From Pseudoxanthomonas sp. SE1 (GTDB lineage Bacteria > Pseudomonadota > Gammaproteobacteria > Xanthomonadales > Xanthomonadaceae): DNA of 64,000 nt. This document shows positions 54,387-63,971 of this stretch, piece by piece. The DNA lies in the NCBI RefSeq assembly GCF_029542205.1, contig NZ_CP113783.1, positions 248,001 to 312,000 on the forward strand, written 5' to 3'. The position numbers and the translations under genes were made by a program. The notes beneath the pieces are model-generated. The model saw only the letters and a list, made by a program, of their open reading frames with translations, was not told the origin of the DNA and ran no database searches. Positions within the stretch are counted from its first letter, which is position 1; each line of letters starts with the position of its first letter.

Positions 54387-54500
54387 CCTTCTCCCTCCGG
54401 GAGAAGGTGGCGCGCAGCGCCGGATGAGGGTGTGCGGGCCGCCGAACCATCGCCACTCCGCCGACCCTCACCCCAACCCCTCTCCCGGTGGGAGAGGGGC
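54387..54500. repeat. Long CCTTCTCCC/GGGAGAGGGG repeat, second tandem copy, abutting a stop codon
   Basis: Same unit and orientation as the copy 20 bp before it, with a variable middle. Its last base touches the TGA stop of the leftward SGNH hydrolase gene at 54501-54503. Confidence 0.85.
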
Positions 54501-55148
54501 TCAGGCCAGCAGGTGATGCGCGACGGGAAATGCCAGCCGCGTCCATTCGGTGTACATCGCGGCCGAAGGATGCAGGCCGTCCTCGGCGACCATCGCCGCT
54601 TCGCTGCCGCGCGCGCGGCTGATGGCCGTGATGTCGACGAACGCGACACCGCGCTGCGCGCAGGCCTCGCGCGCGGCGAGGTTGTAAGCATCCAGCTCGC
54701 GCGCGATCTGCGCGACATCGCGGCCGGATTGTGCGGCGAACGGGGTGACGCCCCAGTCGGGGATGGACAGCACCAGCACGCGGTCGGGGCGGTTGCGGGC
54801 GAAGCCGATGGCGCGCCACAGCAGCGCAGCGAACTGCGTGCGGTACTCCTCAACGTCCCGCCCGCGGTACTGGTTGTTGACGCCGATCAGCAGGCTGACG
54901 AAGTCGTGCTCGCCCAGCGGCTCGGCCGCGGTGATCGCGGCGTCCAGTTCGTCGGTGGTCCAGCCGGTGGTGGCGATGATGCGCGGATCGCCGAGCAGTA
55001 CGCCTTCCATGCGCAGCAGGCGCGCCAGCTGCATCGGCCAGCGGCCGGCTTCGTCCACCGCTTCGCCGATGGTGTAGGAGTCGCCAAGCGCGAGGTAGCG
55101 CAGCTCGGTGGTGAGGGCGGTGGTGTGGGGGGCGGAGATCGTCGTCAT
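54501..55148 (-). CDS. SGNH/GDSL-family hydrolase
   Basis: A 215-residue esterase-type enzyme. Block I is RYLALGDSYTIGEAVDE with nucleophile Ser, block III is SLLIGVNNQYRGRD with Asn, and block V is EDGLHPSAAMYTEWTRLAF with Asp and His. No signal peptide is seen, so it is likely cytoplasmic. Natural substrate is unknown (acyl ester or thioester). The ATG at 55148 is clear. A long repeat abuts the stop and a GTAG repeat pair lies upstream. Confidence 0.87.
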   Translation of the reverse strand: MTTISAPHTTALTTELRYLALGDSYTIGEAVDEAGRWPMQLARLLRMEGVLLGDPRIIATTGWTTDELDAAITAAEPLGEHDFVSLLIGVNNQYRGRDVEEYRTQFAALLWRAIGFARNRPDRVLVLSIPDWGVTPFAAQSGRDVAQIARELDAYNLAAREACAQRGVAFVDITAISRARGSEAAMVAEDGLHPSAAMYTEWTRLAFPVAHHLLA

Positions 55149-55176
55149 GGGCGCATGATGCGCTCATCCGGCCTGT

Positions 55177-55319
55177 TGTAGGAGCGACGTGAGTCGCGAC
55201 CGTGAGCTCGGGCCGCCAGCGCAACATCGATCATCCGGAGCGAGAAACCGCGGTTCTCGCCCGAGCAGGTATCAACGGTTGCGGCGTGGCGTGCGGTCGC
55301 GACTCACGTCGCTCCTACA
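55177..55319. repeat. GTAG-type REP pair, GCGAC core (between SGNH hydrolase and aminotransferase)
   Basis: The two arms, each 25 bp starting TGTAGGAGCGACGTGAGTCG, are exact inverses of each other around about 93 bp. The core is the same as at 20053-20188. The pair fills most of the 195-bp intergenic region 55149-55343. Confidence 0.9.
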
Positions 55320-55343
55320 TTCGGGCAACAGCGGCGCGGGGGC

Positions 55344-56624
55344 TTACGCCGCCGCCGGCCGCGACTTGCCCTTGATCGGCACCACTTTGGTGGCGGCTTC
55401 GGCGCGGCGCGACAGGGCGCGGTCGATGCGGGCGAAGACTTCGCGCATCGTGGCCGCTTCCGGTAGCAGGGTGACGCGGAAGTGGTGGCGGTAGGGGACG
55501 TTGAAGCTCGAGCCCGGCACGACCAGCACGCCTTCGGTTTCCATCAGTTCCAGCGCGAACGCGTGGTCGTCGAAGCCCTTGGCGGCATCGCCGACCACCG
55601 CCGGGAACGCGTACAGCGCACCGGCCGGATTCACCAGGTCCAGGTGCGGGCTGGCTTCGCAGGCCTCGATCACCGCGCGGCGGGTTTCGTACAGGCGGCC
55701 ACCCGGCGCGCACAGTTCGCTGATGGTGTCCGGGCCATTGACGGCCGCGTCGATGGCGTACTGGCCCGGCACGTTGGCGCACAGGCGCAGCGCGCTCAGC
55801 AGGTCCATCGCGTGCAGGAAGTCGCGCACCACGTCGCCGTGGCCGGACACCACGCCCCAGCCCACGCGCCAGCCGCAGGCGCGGTGCACCTTGCTCAGGC
55901 CGCTGAAGGTGATGCACGGCACGTCGCCGGCCAGCGGCGCGACGGGCACGAACGTGGCGCCGTCGTACAGCACCTGGTCGTAGATCTCGTCGACCATCAG
56001 CAGCAGGCGGTGCTTGGCTGCGATGGCGACGATGCGCTCCAGCAGCTCGCGCGGGTACGTCGCGCCGGTGGGATTGTTCGGGTTGATCAGCACGATGGCG
56101 CGGGTGCGCGAACTGATCAGTTGCTCGATCTCGTTAGGATCGGGCTGGAAGTCGTTCTCCGGATCGCAGCGGTAGTACACCGGGCGCCCGTCGTTGAGGA
56201 TGGTGGCGGCCGACCACAGCGGATAGTCGGGCGAGGGTACCAGCACTTCGTCGCCAGGGTTGAGCAGGGCGCGCAGCGAGAGGTCGATCAGTTCCGACAC
56301 ACCGTTGCCGATGAACACGCGGTCCGGGTGCGCATCGGGCGTGCCGCGCTTGGCGTAGGCGGCAGAGATGGCCTCGCGCGCCGAGGGCAGGCCCTGCTGG
56401 TGCGTGTAAGGATCGGTGCGGCCCATGTCGTCGGCAATCGCGCGCTGCAGGTGTTCCGGCGCACGGAAACCGAATGCGCCCGGGTTGCCGATGTTGAGCT
56501 TGATCAGCTTCTGCCCCTGCGCTTCCAGCTCCCGGGCTCGCCGTGCCAGTTCGCCCCGGATCTCGTAGCGGACTTCGGACAGGCGTTCGCGCGTGGCGAG
56601 CGGTTTGACGGGAGGGGTGGACAT
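55344..56624 (-). CDS. alaA: Pyridoxal-phosphate aminotransferase, AlaA-like
   Basis: A 426-residue fold-type I aminotransferase close to E. coli AlaA, which makes alanine from pyruvate and glutamate. Marks are LIKLNIGNPGAFGFRAPEHL, NPNNPTGATYPRELLERI, VDEIYDQVLYDG (cofactor Asp/Tyr) and TFSGLSKVHRACGWRVGW with the Schiff-base Lys, plus Arg in RHHFRVTLLP for the carboxylate. A C-terminal extension of about 15 residues is Lys/Ala-rich. The ATG at 56624 is the only one that gives the family start. It diverges from rsgA. Confidence 0.92.
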   Translation of the reverse strand: MSTPPVKPLATRERLSEVRYEIRGELARRARELEAQGQKLIKLNIGNPGAFGFRAPEHLQRAIADDMGRTDPYTHQQGLPSAREAISAAYAKRGTPDAHPDRVFIGNGVSELIDLSLRALLNPGDEVLVPSPDYPLWSAATILNDGRPVYYRCDPENDFQPDPNEIEQLISSRTRAIVLINPNNPTGATYPRELLERIVAIAAKHRLLLMVDEIYDQVLYDGATFVPVAPLAGDVPCITFSGLSKVHRACGWRVGWGVVSGHGDVVRDFLHAMDLLSALRLCANVPGQYAIDAAVNGPDTISELCAPGGRLYETRRAVIEACEASPHLDLVNPAGALYAFPAVVGDAAKGFDDHAFALELMETEGVLVVPGSSFNVPYRHHFRVTLLPEAATMREVFARIDRALSRRAEAATKVVPIKGKSRPAAA

Positions 56625-56726
56625 GGCGGCGGCCGCGAAAGGGCGAAAGCGGGAAGGAAGGGCAGCTTAACGGATATTTAGCCTGCCCGGCCCCGCCGGC
56701 TTCAGCCCCCGTCTAGAATGCGCGCC

Positions 56727-57851
56727 ATGCCCGAAACCCCCGCCCCCAGCGTGTCCGACGTCACCCTTCTGCGCGCCATCGGCTGGCCGTACACGGGGGA
56801 ACCGACCGATGAGGCATGGCGGGACGCCCTGGCCGCGCATCCGCAGGCCACCCCGGCGCGGGTGATCGAACAGCACCGCTCCGGTTACGTGGTCGCCGAT
56901 GCGCGCGGCGTGGGCGTGAAGGCCGAATCGCTGCCTGAATGGCAGCGCCCGCGGTTTCCCGCGCATGAGCGCCCCGCCGTCGGCGACTGGGTGCTGCTGG
57001 AAGACGCGGCGTCGAAGCGCCCGCGCATTGTCGCCCTGCTGCCGCGCCACACCGGCATCAAGCGCGGTGCGGCCGGCGAGCATTACCACCAGCAGGTGAT
57101 CGCGGCGAACATCGACACGGTGTTCATCGTCTGCGGCCTGGATGCCGACTTCAATCCGCGCCGCATCGAACGTTACCTGCTGCTGGTCGGCGGCGGTGGC
57201 GCGCAGCCGGTGGTGGTGCTGACCAAGGCCGACCGCACCGAGTACGCCGACGACGCGGTCGAGGTGCTGGCCGACCTCACCGCGCAGGGCGTGCCGGTGT
57301 TCACCGTCAATGCGAAGGATCCCGCCAGCGTGGCGCAGTTGGCGCCGTGGCTGGATCCGGGTCACACCGTGGTACTGGTCGGCTCGTCGGGCGCGGGCAA
57401 GTCCACGCTGACCAACACGCTGCTCGGCGACGAGCGGATGAAGACCGGCGAAGTGCGCGAAAACGATTCGCGCGGACGCCACACCACCACCTTCCGCGCC
57501 CTCATCCCGCTGCCGGCGGGTGCGTGCCTGATCGACACGCCCGGCATGCGCGAGCTGAAGCCGACCGGCGAGGAAGACCTGGCCGATGGCGGCTTCGCCG
57601 ACATCGAGGCGCTGGCGGCGCAGTGCAAATTCCGCGACTGCTCGCACGACCGCGAACCGGGCTGCGCCGTGCGCGCGGCAATCGAACGCGAAGAACTGGA
57701 CGAAGGCCGCTTCCTGAACTACCTCAAGCTGCGTGACGAAGTGGCAGCGGCGGCCGACAAGCTCGCCAGCCGCCTGGCCGACAAGGCCAATGCCCGCGTG
57801 CAGGGCAAGGCGTTGAACAAGCGGCTTACGGACAAGTACGGTAAGCGCTGA
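56727..57851 (+). CDS. rsgA: Ribosome small-subunit maturation GTPase RsgA
   Basis: A 374-residue circularly permuted GTPase that checks late 30S assembly. An N-terminal OB fold (about 50-120) precedes the G domain with motifs in permuted order: VVVLTKADRTEY (G4), VGSSGAGKSTLTN (G1), RGRHTTTFR (G2) and DTPGMRELK (G3). The zinc domain has CKFRDCSHDREPGC. It is like the longer YjeQ homologues with an extra N-terminal segment. ATG 56727 and 56718 differ by three codons; neither has a clear ribosome site. A GTAG repeat begins 8 bp after the stop. Confidence 0.93.
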   Translation: MPETPAPSVSDVTLLRAIGWPYTGEPTDEAWRDALAAHPQATPARVIEQHRSGYVVADARGVGVKAESLPEWQRPRFPAHERPAVGDWVLLEDAASKRPRIVALLPRHTGIKRGAAGEHYHQQVIAANIDTVFIVCGLDADFNPRRIERYLLLVGGGGAQPVVVLTKADRTEYADDAVEVLADLTAQGVPVFTVNAKDPASVAQLAPWLDPGHTVVLVGSSGAGKSTLTNTLLGDERMKTGEVRENDSRGRHTTTFRALIPLPAGACLIDTPGMRELKPTGEEDLADGGFADIEALAAQCKFRDCSHDREPGCAVRAAIEREELDEGRFLNYLKLRDEVAAAADKLASRLADKANARVQGKALNKRLTDKYGKR

Positions 57852-57858
57852 GGCTTCC

Positions 57859-57947
57859 TGTAGGAGGGGCTTCAGCCCCGATGCTTCTGCATCGCCATGC
57901 TGATGCGAATTGTGATGTTTCTGGTCGGGCCTGAAGGCCCTCCTGCA
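57859..57947. repeat. GTAG-type REP pair, GGGGC core, abutting the gltS stop codon
   Basis: TGTAGGAGGGGCTTCAGCCC at the left and an imperfect inverse ending GAAGGCCCTCCTGCA at the right. The right end touches the TGA of the leftward gltS gene. The pair fills the whole rsgA-gltS convergent gap and could act as a terminator. Confidence 0.82.
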
Positions 57948-59150
57948 TCAATCCCACAGATTGATGAAGCCGGTGATGATCAGTGCGTTGGTGAAGTCGA
58001 TGAAGAACGCGCCCACCAGCGGCGCCACCAGGAACGCGCGCGGCGCCATGCCATAGCGTTCGACCAGCGTGCGCATCACCGCCATCGCATTGGCGGTGGT
58101 ACCCAGCATGAAGCCGATGAAACCGCCGCCCATCACCGCGGCGTCGTAGTCGCGGCCCATCACGCGGAACACCACGCCGCAGAACAACGCCACCAGCGCC
58201 ACCTGCAGCGCCAGGTTGACCAGCAGCGGCGCAGCCAGCCCGGCCAGTTCCCAGAGTTTGAGGTTCATCAGCGCCACGGCCAGGAACAGCGACAGGCACA
58301 CGTTGCCGACCAGATCGGTCGTCGCCACCGGCAGGCCGATCCAGTGGGTGCGATCGTCGATGTAGCGGATCATGGCGCCGACCATCATCGCGCCGACGGT
58401 GGCCGGCAGGGTCATGCCGATGGCCTCCAGCCCGTTGCTGACGCCGGCGCCCAGCCACATCGCCACCAGGATCACCACGATGCTCTTCAGGGCGGCGTGC
58501 TCGCGCGTGGCGAAGTCGGGCGTATCGCGTGCACCGGCGGGTTCCGCCGCCGATTCGTCCGGCGCGCCCAGGCGCACGCCGCCGTAGAGCTTGTGGCGGC
58601 GGATCAGCACGGTGGCCACCGGGCCACCGATCAGGCCACCGCACAGGATGCCCGCCATCGCCGCGGCGACCGCGATGGATTCCGCCCCGGCCACGCCGGC
58701 CTGTTCGAACAGCGGCGCGAACGCGAGCCCGGTCGCCGGACCGCCGGTCAGTGTCGTGGAGCCCGCCAGCACGCCGAACAACGGATGCAGGCCGAAGCCC
58801 ATCGCCACGGCCACGCCCAACAGGTTTTGCACGATGGCGAACCCGGTGGCGAGCAGCAGGAATACCACCACCTGCCGGCCGCTGATCTTCAGCAGCGCCA
58901 CGCTGGCATTGACGCCGATGGTGGTGAAGAACGCGATCATCAGCGGCGTCTGCAGGCTGGTATCCAGCGTGAACAGCGTGATGTCGTGCTTGCGTGCCAA
59001 CAGCACCGCCAACGCGACGACCAGGCCGCCGATCACCGGTGGGGGCAGGTTGTAGCGGGAGAACAACGGGACGACGCGACAGAGCGCATACCCGAGGAAA
59101 AGGGCCAGGCCGGCGAAGGCCAGTGTCTGTACCGCATCGAGCTCCAGCAT
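57948..59150 (-). CDS. gltS: Sodium/glutamate symporter GltS
   Basis: A 400-residue inner-membrane carrier with ten to eleven helices and the inverted-repeat fold of the ESS family. Two glycine-rich re-entrant loops are GVLAGSTTLTGGPATGLAF in the first half and GGGFIGFMLGTTANAMAVM in the second. It starts MLELDAVQTLAFAGLALFLG, matching E. coli GltS. It takes up glutamate with Na+. The stop is directly next to a GTAG repeat. A 103-bp gap separates it from the divergent DUF1704 gene. Confidence 0.94.
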   Translation of the reverse strand: MLELDAVQTLAFAGLALFLGYALCRVVPLFSRYNLPPPVIGGLVVALAVLLARKHDITLFTLDTSLQTPLMIAFFTTIGVNASVALLKISGRQVVVFLLLATGFAIVQNLLGVAVAMGFGLHPLFGVLAGSTTLTGGPATGLAFAPLFEQAGVAGAESIAVAAAMAGILCGGLIGGPVATVLIRRHKLYGGVRLGAPDESAAEPAGARDTPDFATREHAALKSIVVILVAMWLGAGVSNGLEAIGMTLPATVGAMMVGAMIRYIDDRTHWIGLPVATTDLVGNVCLSLFLAVALMNLKLWELAGLAAPLLVNLALQVALVALFCGVVFRVMGRDYDAAVMGGGFIGFMLGTTANAMAVMRTLVERYGMAPRAFLVAPLVGAFFIDFTNALIITGFINLWD

Positions 59151-59253
59151 GCTGCCCCCGCAACCGATGGAAGAGGGTCGAGCATAGTCGAGGCGCGGGC
59201 GCTTGTGCCGGCTGCCGCGTGCACTGGGCTAAAGTGTGACGCAAGGAGGACGC

Positions 59254-60492
59254 ATGCCGGCCGACATCGCCCATCACGCCGCGCTCGACGCACGCCTGGT
59301 CAGGGCCGTGCGCGGCATCAAGCTGCTCAGCCTGGCCAGCTGGCCGGCCGATGTGCAGGCGCCGTTCCTGGACGGCATGGCGCGCGGACAGCCGCAGCTG
59401 CCGGTGATCGCCTATCCGCGGCTGGATTTCAGCGAGGCGCGCCGCGAACTCGCGGATGTCGCGGCGGCCGCCGACGATGCGCATCCGTTCGGTCGCTACC
59501 TGCGCGAATCCGTGCACAGCTGGGACATCGCGGCGCAGTTGCTGGAGTCGCTGGGCACGCCGGCGGTGACCACGCATTCGGTCGCGCTGTTTGGCACGCC
59601 TTCGGCCTGCCTGCCCGGCGACGGCCCCACCACGCGCGACGCCGCCGGCCACTTCATCGCGATCGCCAATGAACTGGACCACGAACTGCTCGCGCCGGAG
59701 GAACAGATCCCGGTGTCGGCGACGGCATTGCAGCTGCAGTTGCAGGCAGACCTGGACGACTTCTTCGATGGCCGCGTCATCACCGTGGAGCTGGACCGCA
59801 ACCTGATCGCGAAGGCTGCGGCAGGCGCCACCCGCATCCGCCTGCGCCACGGCGCGGCCTTCAGCGACTACGACCGCCGCCAGCTGCTGCAGCACGAGGC
59901 GCTGGTGCATTCGCTGACCGCGTTGAACGGCCGCGAGCAGACGGTGCTGCCCAGCCTGGCGCTGGCGTCGCCGCGCGTCACCGCCACGCAGGAAGGGCTG
60001 GCGACGTTCGCCGAGCAGATCACCGGCAGCATCGACATCGAGCGGATGAAGCGGATCAGCCTGCGCATCGAAGCGGTGGCGATGGCGCTGGCCGGCGCGG
60101 ACTTCATCGAGGTGTTCCGCTACTTCACCGACGCGGGCCAGAACCCGGCGGAAAGTTTTTCATCCGCACAGCGCGTGTTCCGTGGCGTGCCGACATCCGG
60201 CGGTGCGGCCTTCACCAAGGACACCGTGTACCTACGCGGTCTGATCGGCGTGCACACGTTCTTCCGCCGCTCGCTGCAGCAGGACCGGCTGCGGCTGTGC
60301 CGGCGGCTGTTCGCCGGCAAGATGACGCTGGAGGACGTGACGATGTTCGAGCCGATGTTCGATGCCGGCGTGCTGGTGCCGCCGCGCTGGCTGCCGAGCT
60401 GGGTCAGCCGCGCCAACGGCCTGGCCGGCATGCTGGCGTTCTCGCTGTTCGCCAACCGCATCCGCCTGGACCGGTTGTCGGACGACACCTAG
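59254..60492 (+). CDS. DUF1704 / QEGLA-motif protein, predicted metallopeptidase
   Basis: A 412-residue protein of the flavohemoglobin expression-modulating QEGLA family. It has LLQHEALVHSLTALNG with an HExxxH motif (H214, E215, H219) and, 28 residues on, TQEGLATFAEQ with E247. This is the ligand layout of the DUF1704 tyrosine carboxypeptidases (MATCAP group) in animals. No membrane segment is seen except a weak one near 385. The ATG at 59254 follows AAGGAGG, a near-perfect ribosome site, so the upstream GTG is rejected. The bacterial substrate is unknown. Confidence 0.85.
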   Translation: MPADIAHHAALDARLVRAVRGIKLLSLASWPADVQAPFLDGMARGQPQLPVIAYPRLDFSEARRELADVAAAADDAHPFGRYLRESVHSWDIAAQLLESLGTPAVTTHSVALFGTPSACLPGDGPTTRDAAGHFIAIANELDHELLAPEEQIPVSATALQLQLQADLDDFFDGRVITVELDRNLIAKAAAGATRIRLRHGAAFSDYDRRQLLQHEALVHSLTALNGREQTVLPSLALASPRVTATQEGLATFAEQITGSIDIERMKRISLRIEAVAMALAGADFIEVFRYFTDAGQNPAESFSSAQRVFRGVPTSGGAAFTKDTVYLRGLIGVHTFFRRSLQQDRLRLCRRLFAGKMTLEDVTMFEPMFDAGVLVPPRWLPSWVSRANGLAGMLAFSLFANRIRLDRLSDDT

Positions 60493-60540
60493 CCACAAAG
60501 TGCTAACCGCGCCGTCGCCCGCCGATGGCACACTGGCGGC

Positions 60541-61185
60541 ATGAGTGCGCCCGCCATCCTTGTCGCCGACGACCATCCGCTGTTCCGCAATGCGGTGATC
60601 CATGCGCTGCGTGAAGCGCTGCCCGGCGCCATGGTGTCCGAGGCCGCCAGCGCGGCCAGCCTGGGCCAGGCGCTGGACGCACGGCCGGACACCGACTTGG
60701 TGCTGCTGGACCTGAGCATGCCGGGCGCGCACGGCTTCTCGGCGCTGCTGCATGTGCGCGGCGAGCATCCCGAGGTGCCGGTGGTGGTGATCTCGTCGAA
60801 CGAGCACCCGCGCGTGATCCGCCGCGCGCAGCAGTTCGGCGCGGCCGGCTTCATTCCCAAGTCGTCGCCGGCCGAGACCATCGGCGAGGCGGTGATCGCC
60901 GTGCTGGACGGGGGCGCCTGGTTTCCGCCGCTGACGGTGGAGCGCTCGGAACAGGATGCGGCGTTGGCCGCCCGGCTGGCGCAGATCACCCCGCAGCAGT
61001 TCCGCGTGCTGCTGTGCCTGGCCGATGGCCTGCTCAACAAGCAGATCGCGCACGAACTGAGCCTGGCGGAAAACACGGTGAAGGTGCACGTCACCGCGAT
61101 CCTCAAAAAACTGGAATGCCACAGCCGCACGCAGGCGGCGGTGCTGGTGAAATCGCTGGAACCGGAAGGGCCGCCGGTCGAGTGA
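60541..61185 (+). CDS. NarL/LuxR-family response regulator
   Basis: A 214-residue regulator with receiver (D10-D11, phosphoacceptor D57 in LLDLSMPG, Lys in FIPKSSP) and LuxR-type helix-turn-helix (TPQQFRVLLCLADGLLNKQI, ELSLAENTVKVHVTAILKKL). It starts 48 bp after the DUF1704 gene and ends six bases before the convergent hybrid kinase, its likely partner. The receiver begins APAILVADDHPLFRNAVIHA, as in regulators that pair with PAS-type hybrid kinases. Targets are not evident. Confidence 0.92.
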   Translation: MSAPAILVADDHPLFRNAVIHALREALPGAMVSEAASAASLGQALDARPDTDLVLLDLSMPGAHGFSALLHVRGEHPEVPVVVISSNEHPRVIRRAQQFGAAGFIPKSSPAETIGEAVIAVLDGGAWFPPLTVERSEQDAALAARLAQITPQQFRVLLCLADGLLNKQIAHELSLAENTVKVHVTAILKKLECHSRTQAAVLVKSLEPEGPPVE

Positions 61186-61191
61186 ACCGGC

Positions 61192-63837
61192 TCAGCGAGC
61201 CCGGCGCACGTGCAGTTGGGTCATCAGTGCGCGCAGCGCCGCGGGTTTCACCGGTTTGGCGAGGAAGCCCCAGCCGCGCTCCAGCGCCAGCGCGCGCAGT
61301 GCCTCGTCGCGCTCGGCGGTCACCAGGATCACCGGCGGCGCGTGGCCCCAGCGTTCGCACAAGCGCGCGTACAGCGTCGGCCCGTCGGTGTCGCCCAGTC
61401 GCACGTCGAGCAGCAGAAGGTCAGGTGCCTGGTCCCGCACGGCCGCTGCCACCGCGTCGTCGGGACCGGACGCAAGGTCCACGTCGCACTCCCAGCGCAG
61501 CAGCAGGGCGCGCGTGGCTTCGCAGACGCGCGGATCGTCGTCCACGCACCACACGCGGCGACCGCGTAACGGCGAGCCATCGTCGATGTCGTCGAGTACT
61601 GGCGACGCTTGCGTTGTCGCGGCATTGGCGACGCCGCGCGGCACCTCCACCCAGAACACGCTGCCATGGCCCAAACGCGAGCGCAGGCCGATGCGGTGGC
61701 CGAGCACGCGGCCGATGCGTTCCACGATGGCCAGCCCGAGGCCGGCGCCGCGATCGTTCACCACGCCGTCGTTGAGGCGGCGGAATTCCTCGAAGATCTC
61801 CGACTGCAGGCTTTCCGGGATGCCGGGTCCCTGGTCGTGCACTTCGATGCGGACCTGCCCGCCGCGCCGGCGGACGCCCAGCAGCACGCGGCCGCGCGGC
61901 GTGTAGCGGATCGCATTGGACAGGAAGTTCTGCAGGATGCGGCGCAGCAGGGCTTCGTCGCTGCGCACGATGGCGCCGGTCGGCACGCATGCCAGCGACA
62001 GGCCGCGCTCCTCCGCGAGCATGCCGAACTCGCGCGCCAGCGTTTCCAGCAGCGGCGCCAGGGCGAAATCGCGCACGCGCGTCGGCAGCGTGCCCGACTC
62101 CAGCCGGGCGATGTCCAGCAGGCTGTTGAGGATGGCGTCCTGCGCGGTCAGGGCGTTGTCCACGTGGTCGGCGATCCTCCTGGCCTCGTCGTCGTGCAGG
62201 CGTCCGCGCAGCGCCGACACGAACATGCGCGCGGCGTTCAGCGGTTGCAGCAGGTCGTGCACGGCCGAGGCGACGAAGCGGGTCTTGTAGCGGTTGGCGT
62301 TCTCCGCCGCCTGCGTGGCGGCGGCGAGCGCGCGGGTGCGTTCCTCGACGCGGCGTTCCAGCGCATCGGCCAGTGAGCGCAGTTCGCGCGCGGCGTTCTT
62401 GTAGCTGGTGATGTCGGCGTAGCTGGTGACGAAGCCGCCATCCGGCAACGGGTTGCCGCGGATCTCCAGCACCACGCCGTCGTCCTTCTCGCTCTCGCGC
62501 ATGTGCGGCTTGCCGCTGCGAAGATGGTCCAGGCGCCGCTGGATCGCGTCCTCCACCGGGCCCGGCCCCAGCAGGCCGCGGCGTGCGTTGTAGCGGAACA
62601 CGTCCTCGATCGGGCGGCCGACGTGGATCAGGTCGGGCGGGAAGCGGAACAGGTCCATGTAGCGCGAATTCCATGCCACCAGCCGCAGGTCGGCATCGAT
62701 GATCACCACGCCCTGCGGCAGGTGTTCCAGGCTGCGGCTGAGGCCGGCATCGGCCTGGCGCGCGGCTTCGACGATGCCGTCCTGCGCGGTGCGCAGCTCC
62801 TGCGCGTGCTGCTGCAGCACGGCTTCGAGTTCCTCGCGGCTGCGTTGCTGCAGCAGCGCGGTGCGTCGTCGCTGCTGCATGAACAGCGCCAGGAACGCTA
62901 GCGCCAGCCAGCCTCCGCCGGCCGCGAGTGCGGCGGTGCGGCCTGCGGCGGTGATCGCCGAGGCGTCGTGCAGCAGATGCAGCTGCCACCCCTCCCCCGG
63001 CAACGACATCGACTGCCACAGCACGGTGCCGGCCAGCGCGGGGTCGGTGAACTGCACGCGCCGCGCGCCATCGTCGGGGGTGGACAGGTCCTGCGATTGC
63101 AGGGGCGTGAGCCGTTGCCGCGCGTACTGGCGGGTGGCGGCCAGTTCACGGCGGTCGGCATCGCTGAGCGCGGTCAGCGTGCGATAGCGCCATCCGTCGC
63201 GGCTGGCGAGGAAGATCACGCCGTGCGCGTCGCTGACCAGCACGATGTCCGGCGTCTGCAACCACTCCTGCTCCAGCGCATCCAGTTCGATCTTGATCAC
63301 CACCAGGCCGGCGACGTCGCCGGCCGGGCCGTCGATCGCCTGCGACAGGAAGTAACCCGGCTCGCCGGTGGTCAGGCCGATGCCGTAGAACTGGCCCCGC
63401 CCGTTGCGCAGCGCCTGTTTCACGTAGGGCCGGAAACTGTAGTCCTCGCCCACGTTGCTGGTGGGCTCGCGCCAGTTGCTGGCCGCCAGCGCGATGCCGC
63501 GACGGTCGATCAGCGTGAGCGTGGACGAACGGGTGACGCTGTTGGCGTCTTCCAGGCGCTGGTTCAACGCGTTGCGACGGGCATCGTCCACCGGCCCGGC
63601 GAGTGCGTCGCGGAGATCCGGGTCCTGCGCCAGCACCTGCGGCAGCGTGCGGTAGCGGTCGATGCGCTGCTGCAGCGCCTGCGCATGCAGGTCGAGCTGG
63701 CGGTCGAGCTGTGCGGTCTCCGCCCGCTGCGCGCGGGTGCCCGCCCAGTGGTAGGCCAGCGCCATCACCAGCAACGCACCGCCCAGGATCGACAGCAGTA
63801 CCAGCAGGATCCGGCGGTGGCGGCGGGCGCGCAGCAT
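61192..63837 (-). CDS. Hybrid sensor histidine kinase (dCache-like, PAS, kinase, receiver)
   Basis: An 881-residue membrane kinase. Domains in order: first helix about 10-29; periplasmic sensor about 30-295 resembling DctB-type Cache (TLIDRRGIALAASNWREP, GLTTGEPGYFLSQAI); second helix about 300-320; coiled coil; PAS about 370-480 (LEHLPQGVVIIDADLRLVAW); phospho-His H527 in SAVHDLLQPLNAARMF; ATPase with NFLSNAIRYTPRG and DRGAGLGLAIVERIG; receiver with D811. The HDLLQPLN form is typical of NahK/ErcS-type kinases. It converges on the LuxR-type regulator with a six-base gap, so the two stops face each other. Confidence 0.92.
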   Translation of the reverse strand: MLRARRHRRILLVLLSILGGALLVMALAYHWAGTRAQRAETAQLDRQLDLHAQALQQRIDRYRTLPQVLAQDPDLRDALAGPVDDARRNALNQRLEDANSVTRSSTLTLIDRRGIALAASNWREPTSNVGEDYSFRPYVKQALRNGRGQFYGIGLTTGEPGYFLSQAIDGPAGDVAGLVVIKIELDALEQEWLQTPDIVLVSDAHGVIFLASRDGWRYRTLTALSDADRRELAATRQYARQRLTPLQSQDLSTPDDGARRVQFTDPALAGTVLWQSMSLPGEGWQLHLLHDASAITAAGRTAALAAGGGWLALAFLALFMQQRRRTALLQQRSREELEAVLQQHAQELRTAQDGIVEAARQADAGLSRSLEHLPQGVVIIDADLRLVAWNSRYMDLFRFPPDLIHVGRPIEDVFRYNARRGLLGPGPVEDAIQRRLDHLRSGKPHMRESEKDDGVVLEIRGNPLPDGGFVTSYADITSYKNAARELRSLADALERRVEERTRALAAATQAAENANRYKTRFVASAVHDLLQPLNAARMFVSALRGRLHDDEARRIADHVDNALTAQDAILNSLLDIARLESGTLPTRVRDFALAPLLETLAREFGMLAEERGLSLACVPTGAIVRSDEALLRRILQNFLSNAIRYTPRGRVLLGVRRRGGQVRIEVHDQGPGIPESLQSEIFEEFRRLNDGVVNDRGAGLGLAIVERIGRVLGHRIGLRSRLGHGSVFWVEVPRGVANAATTQASPVLDDIDDGSPLRGRRVWCVDDDPRVCEATRALLLRWECDVDLASGPDDAVAAAVRDQAPDLLLLDVRLGDTDGPTLYARLCERWGHAPPVILVTAERDEALRALALERGWGFLAKPVKPAALRALMTQLHVRRAR

Positions 63838-63971
63838 GGGGCAAGTCTACGGGCGGCGCCGCCGCCGGAGTGTGGGCTAGTACCAATAGGTTATCGGTGC
63901 GGCGGCGATGCGGGGGTACAACATGCCGGCCACCGATCCGGGTGGCGTCGCCATCCGTTCGGAGTTGACCC

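Noticed and set aside
54254..54500. Possible CRISPR-like direct repeats
   Set aside because: There are only two large units, each with internal hairpins and variable middles. No short regular repeat-spacer series and no cas genes are present.
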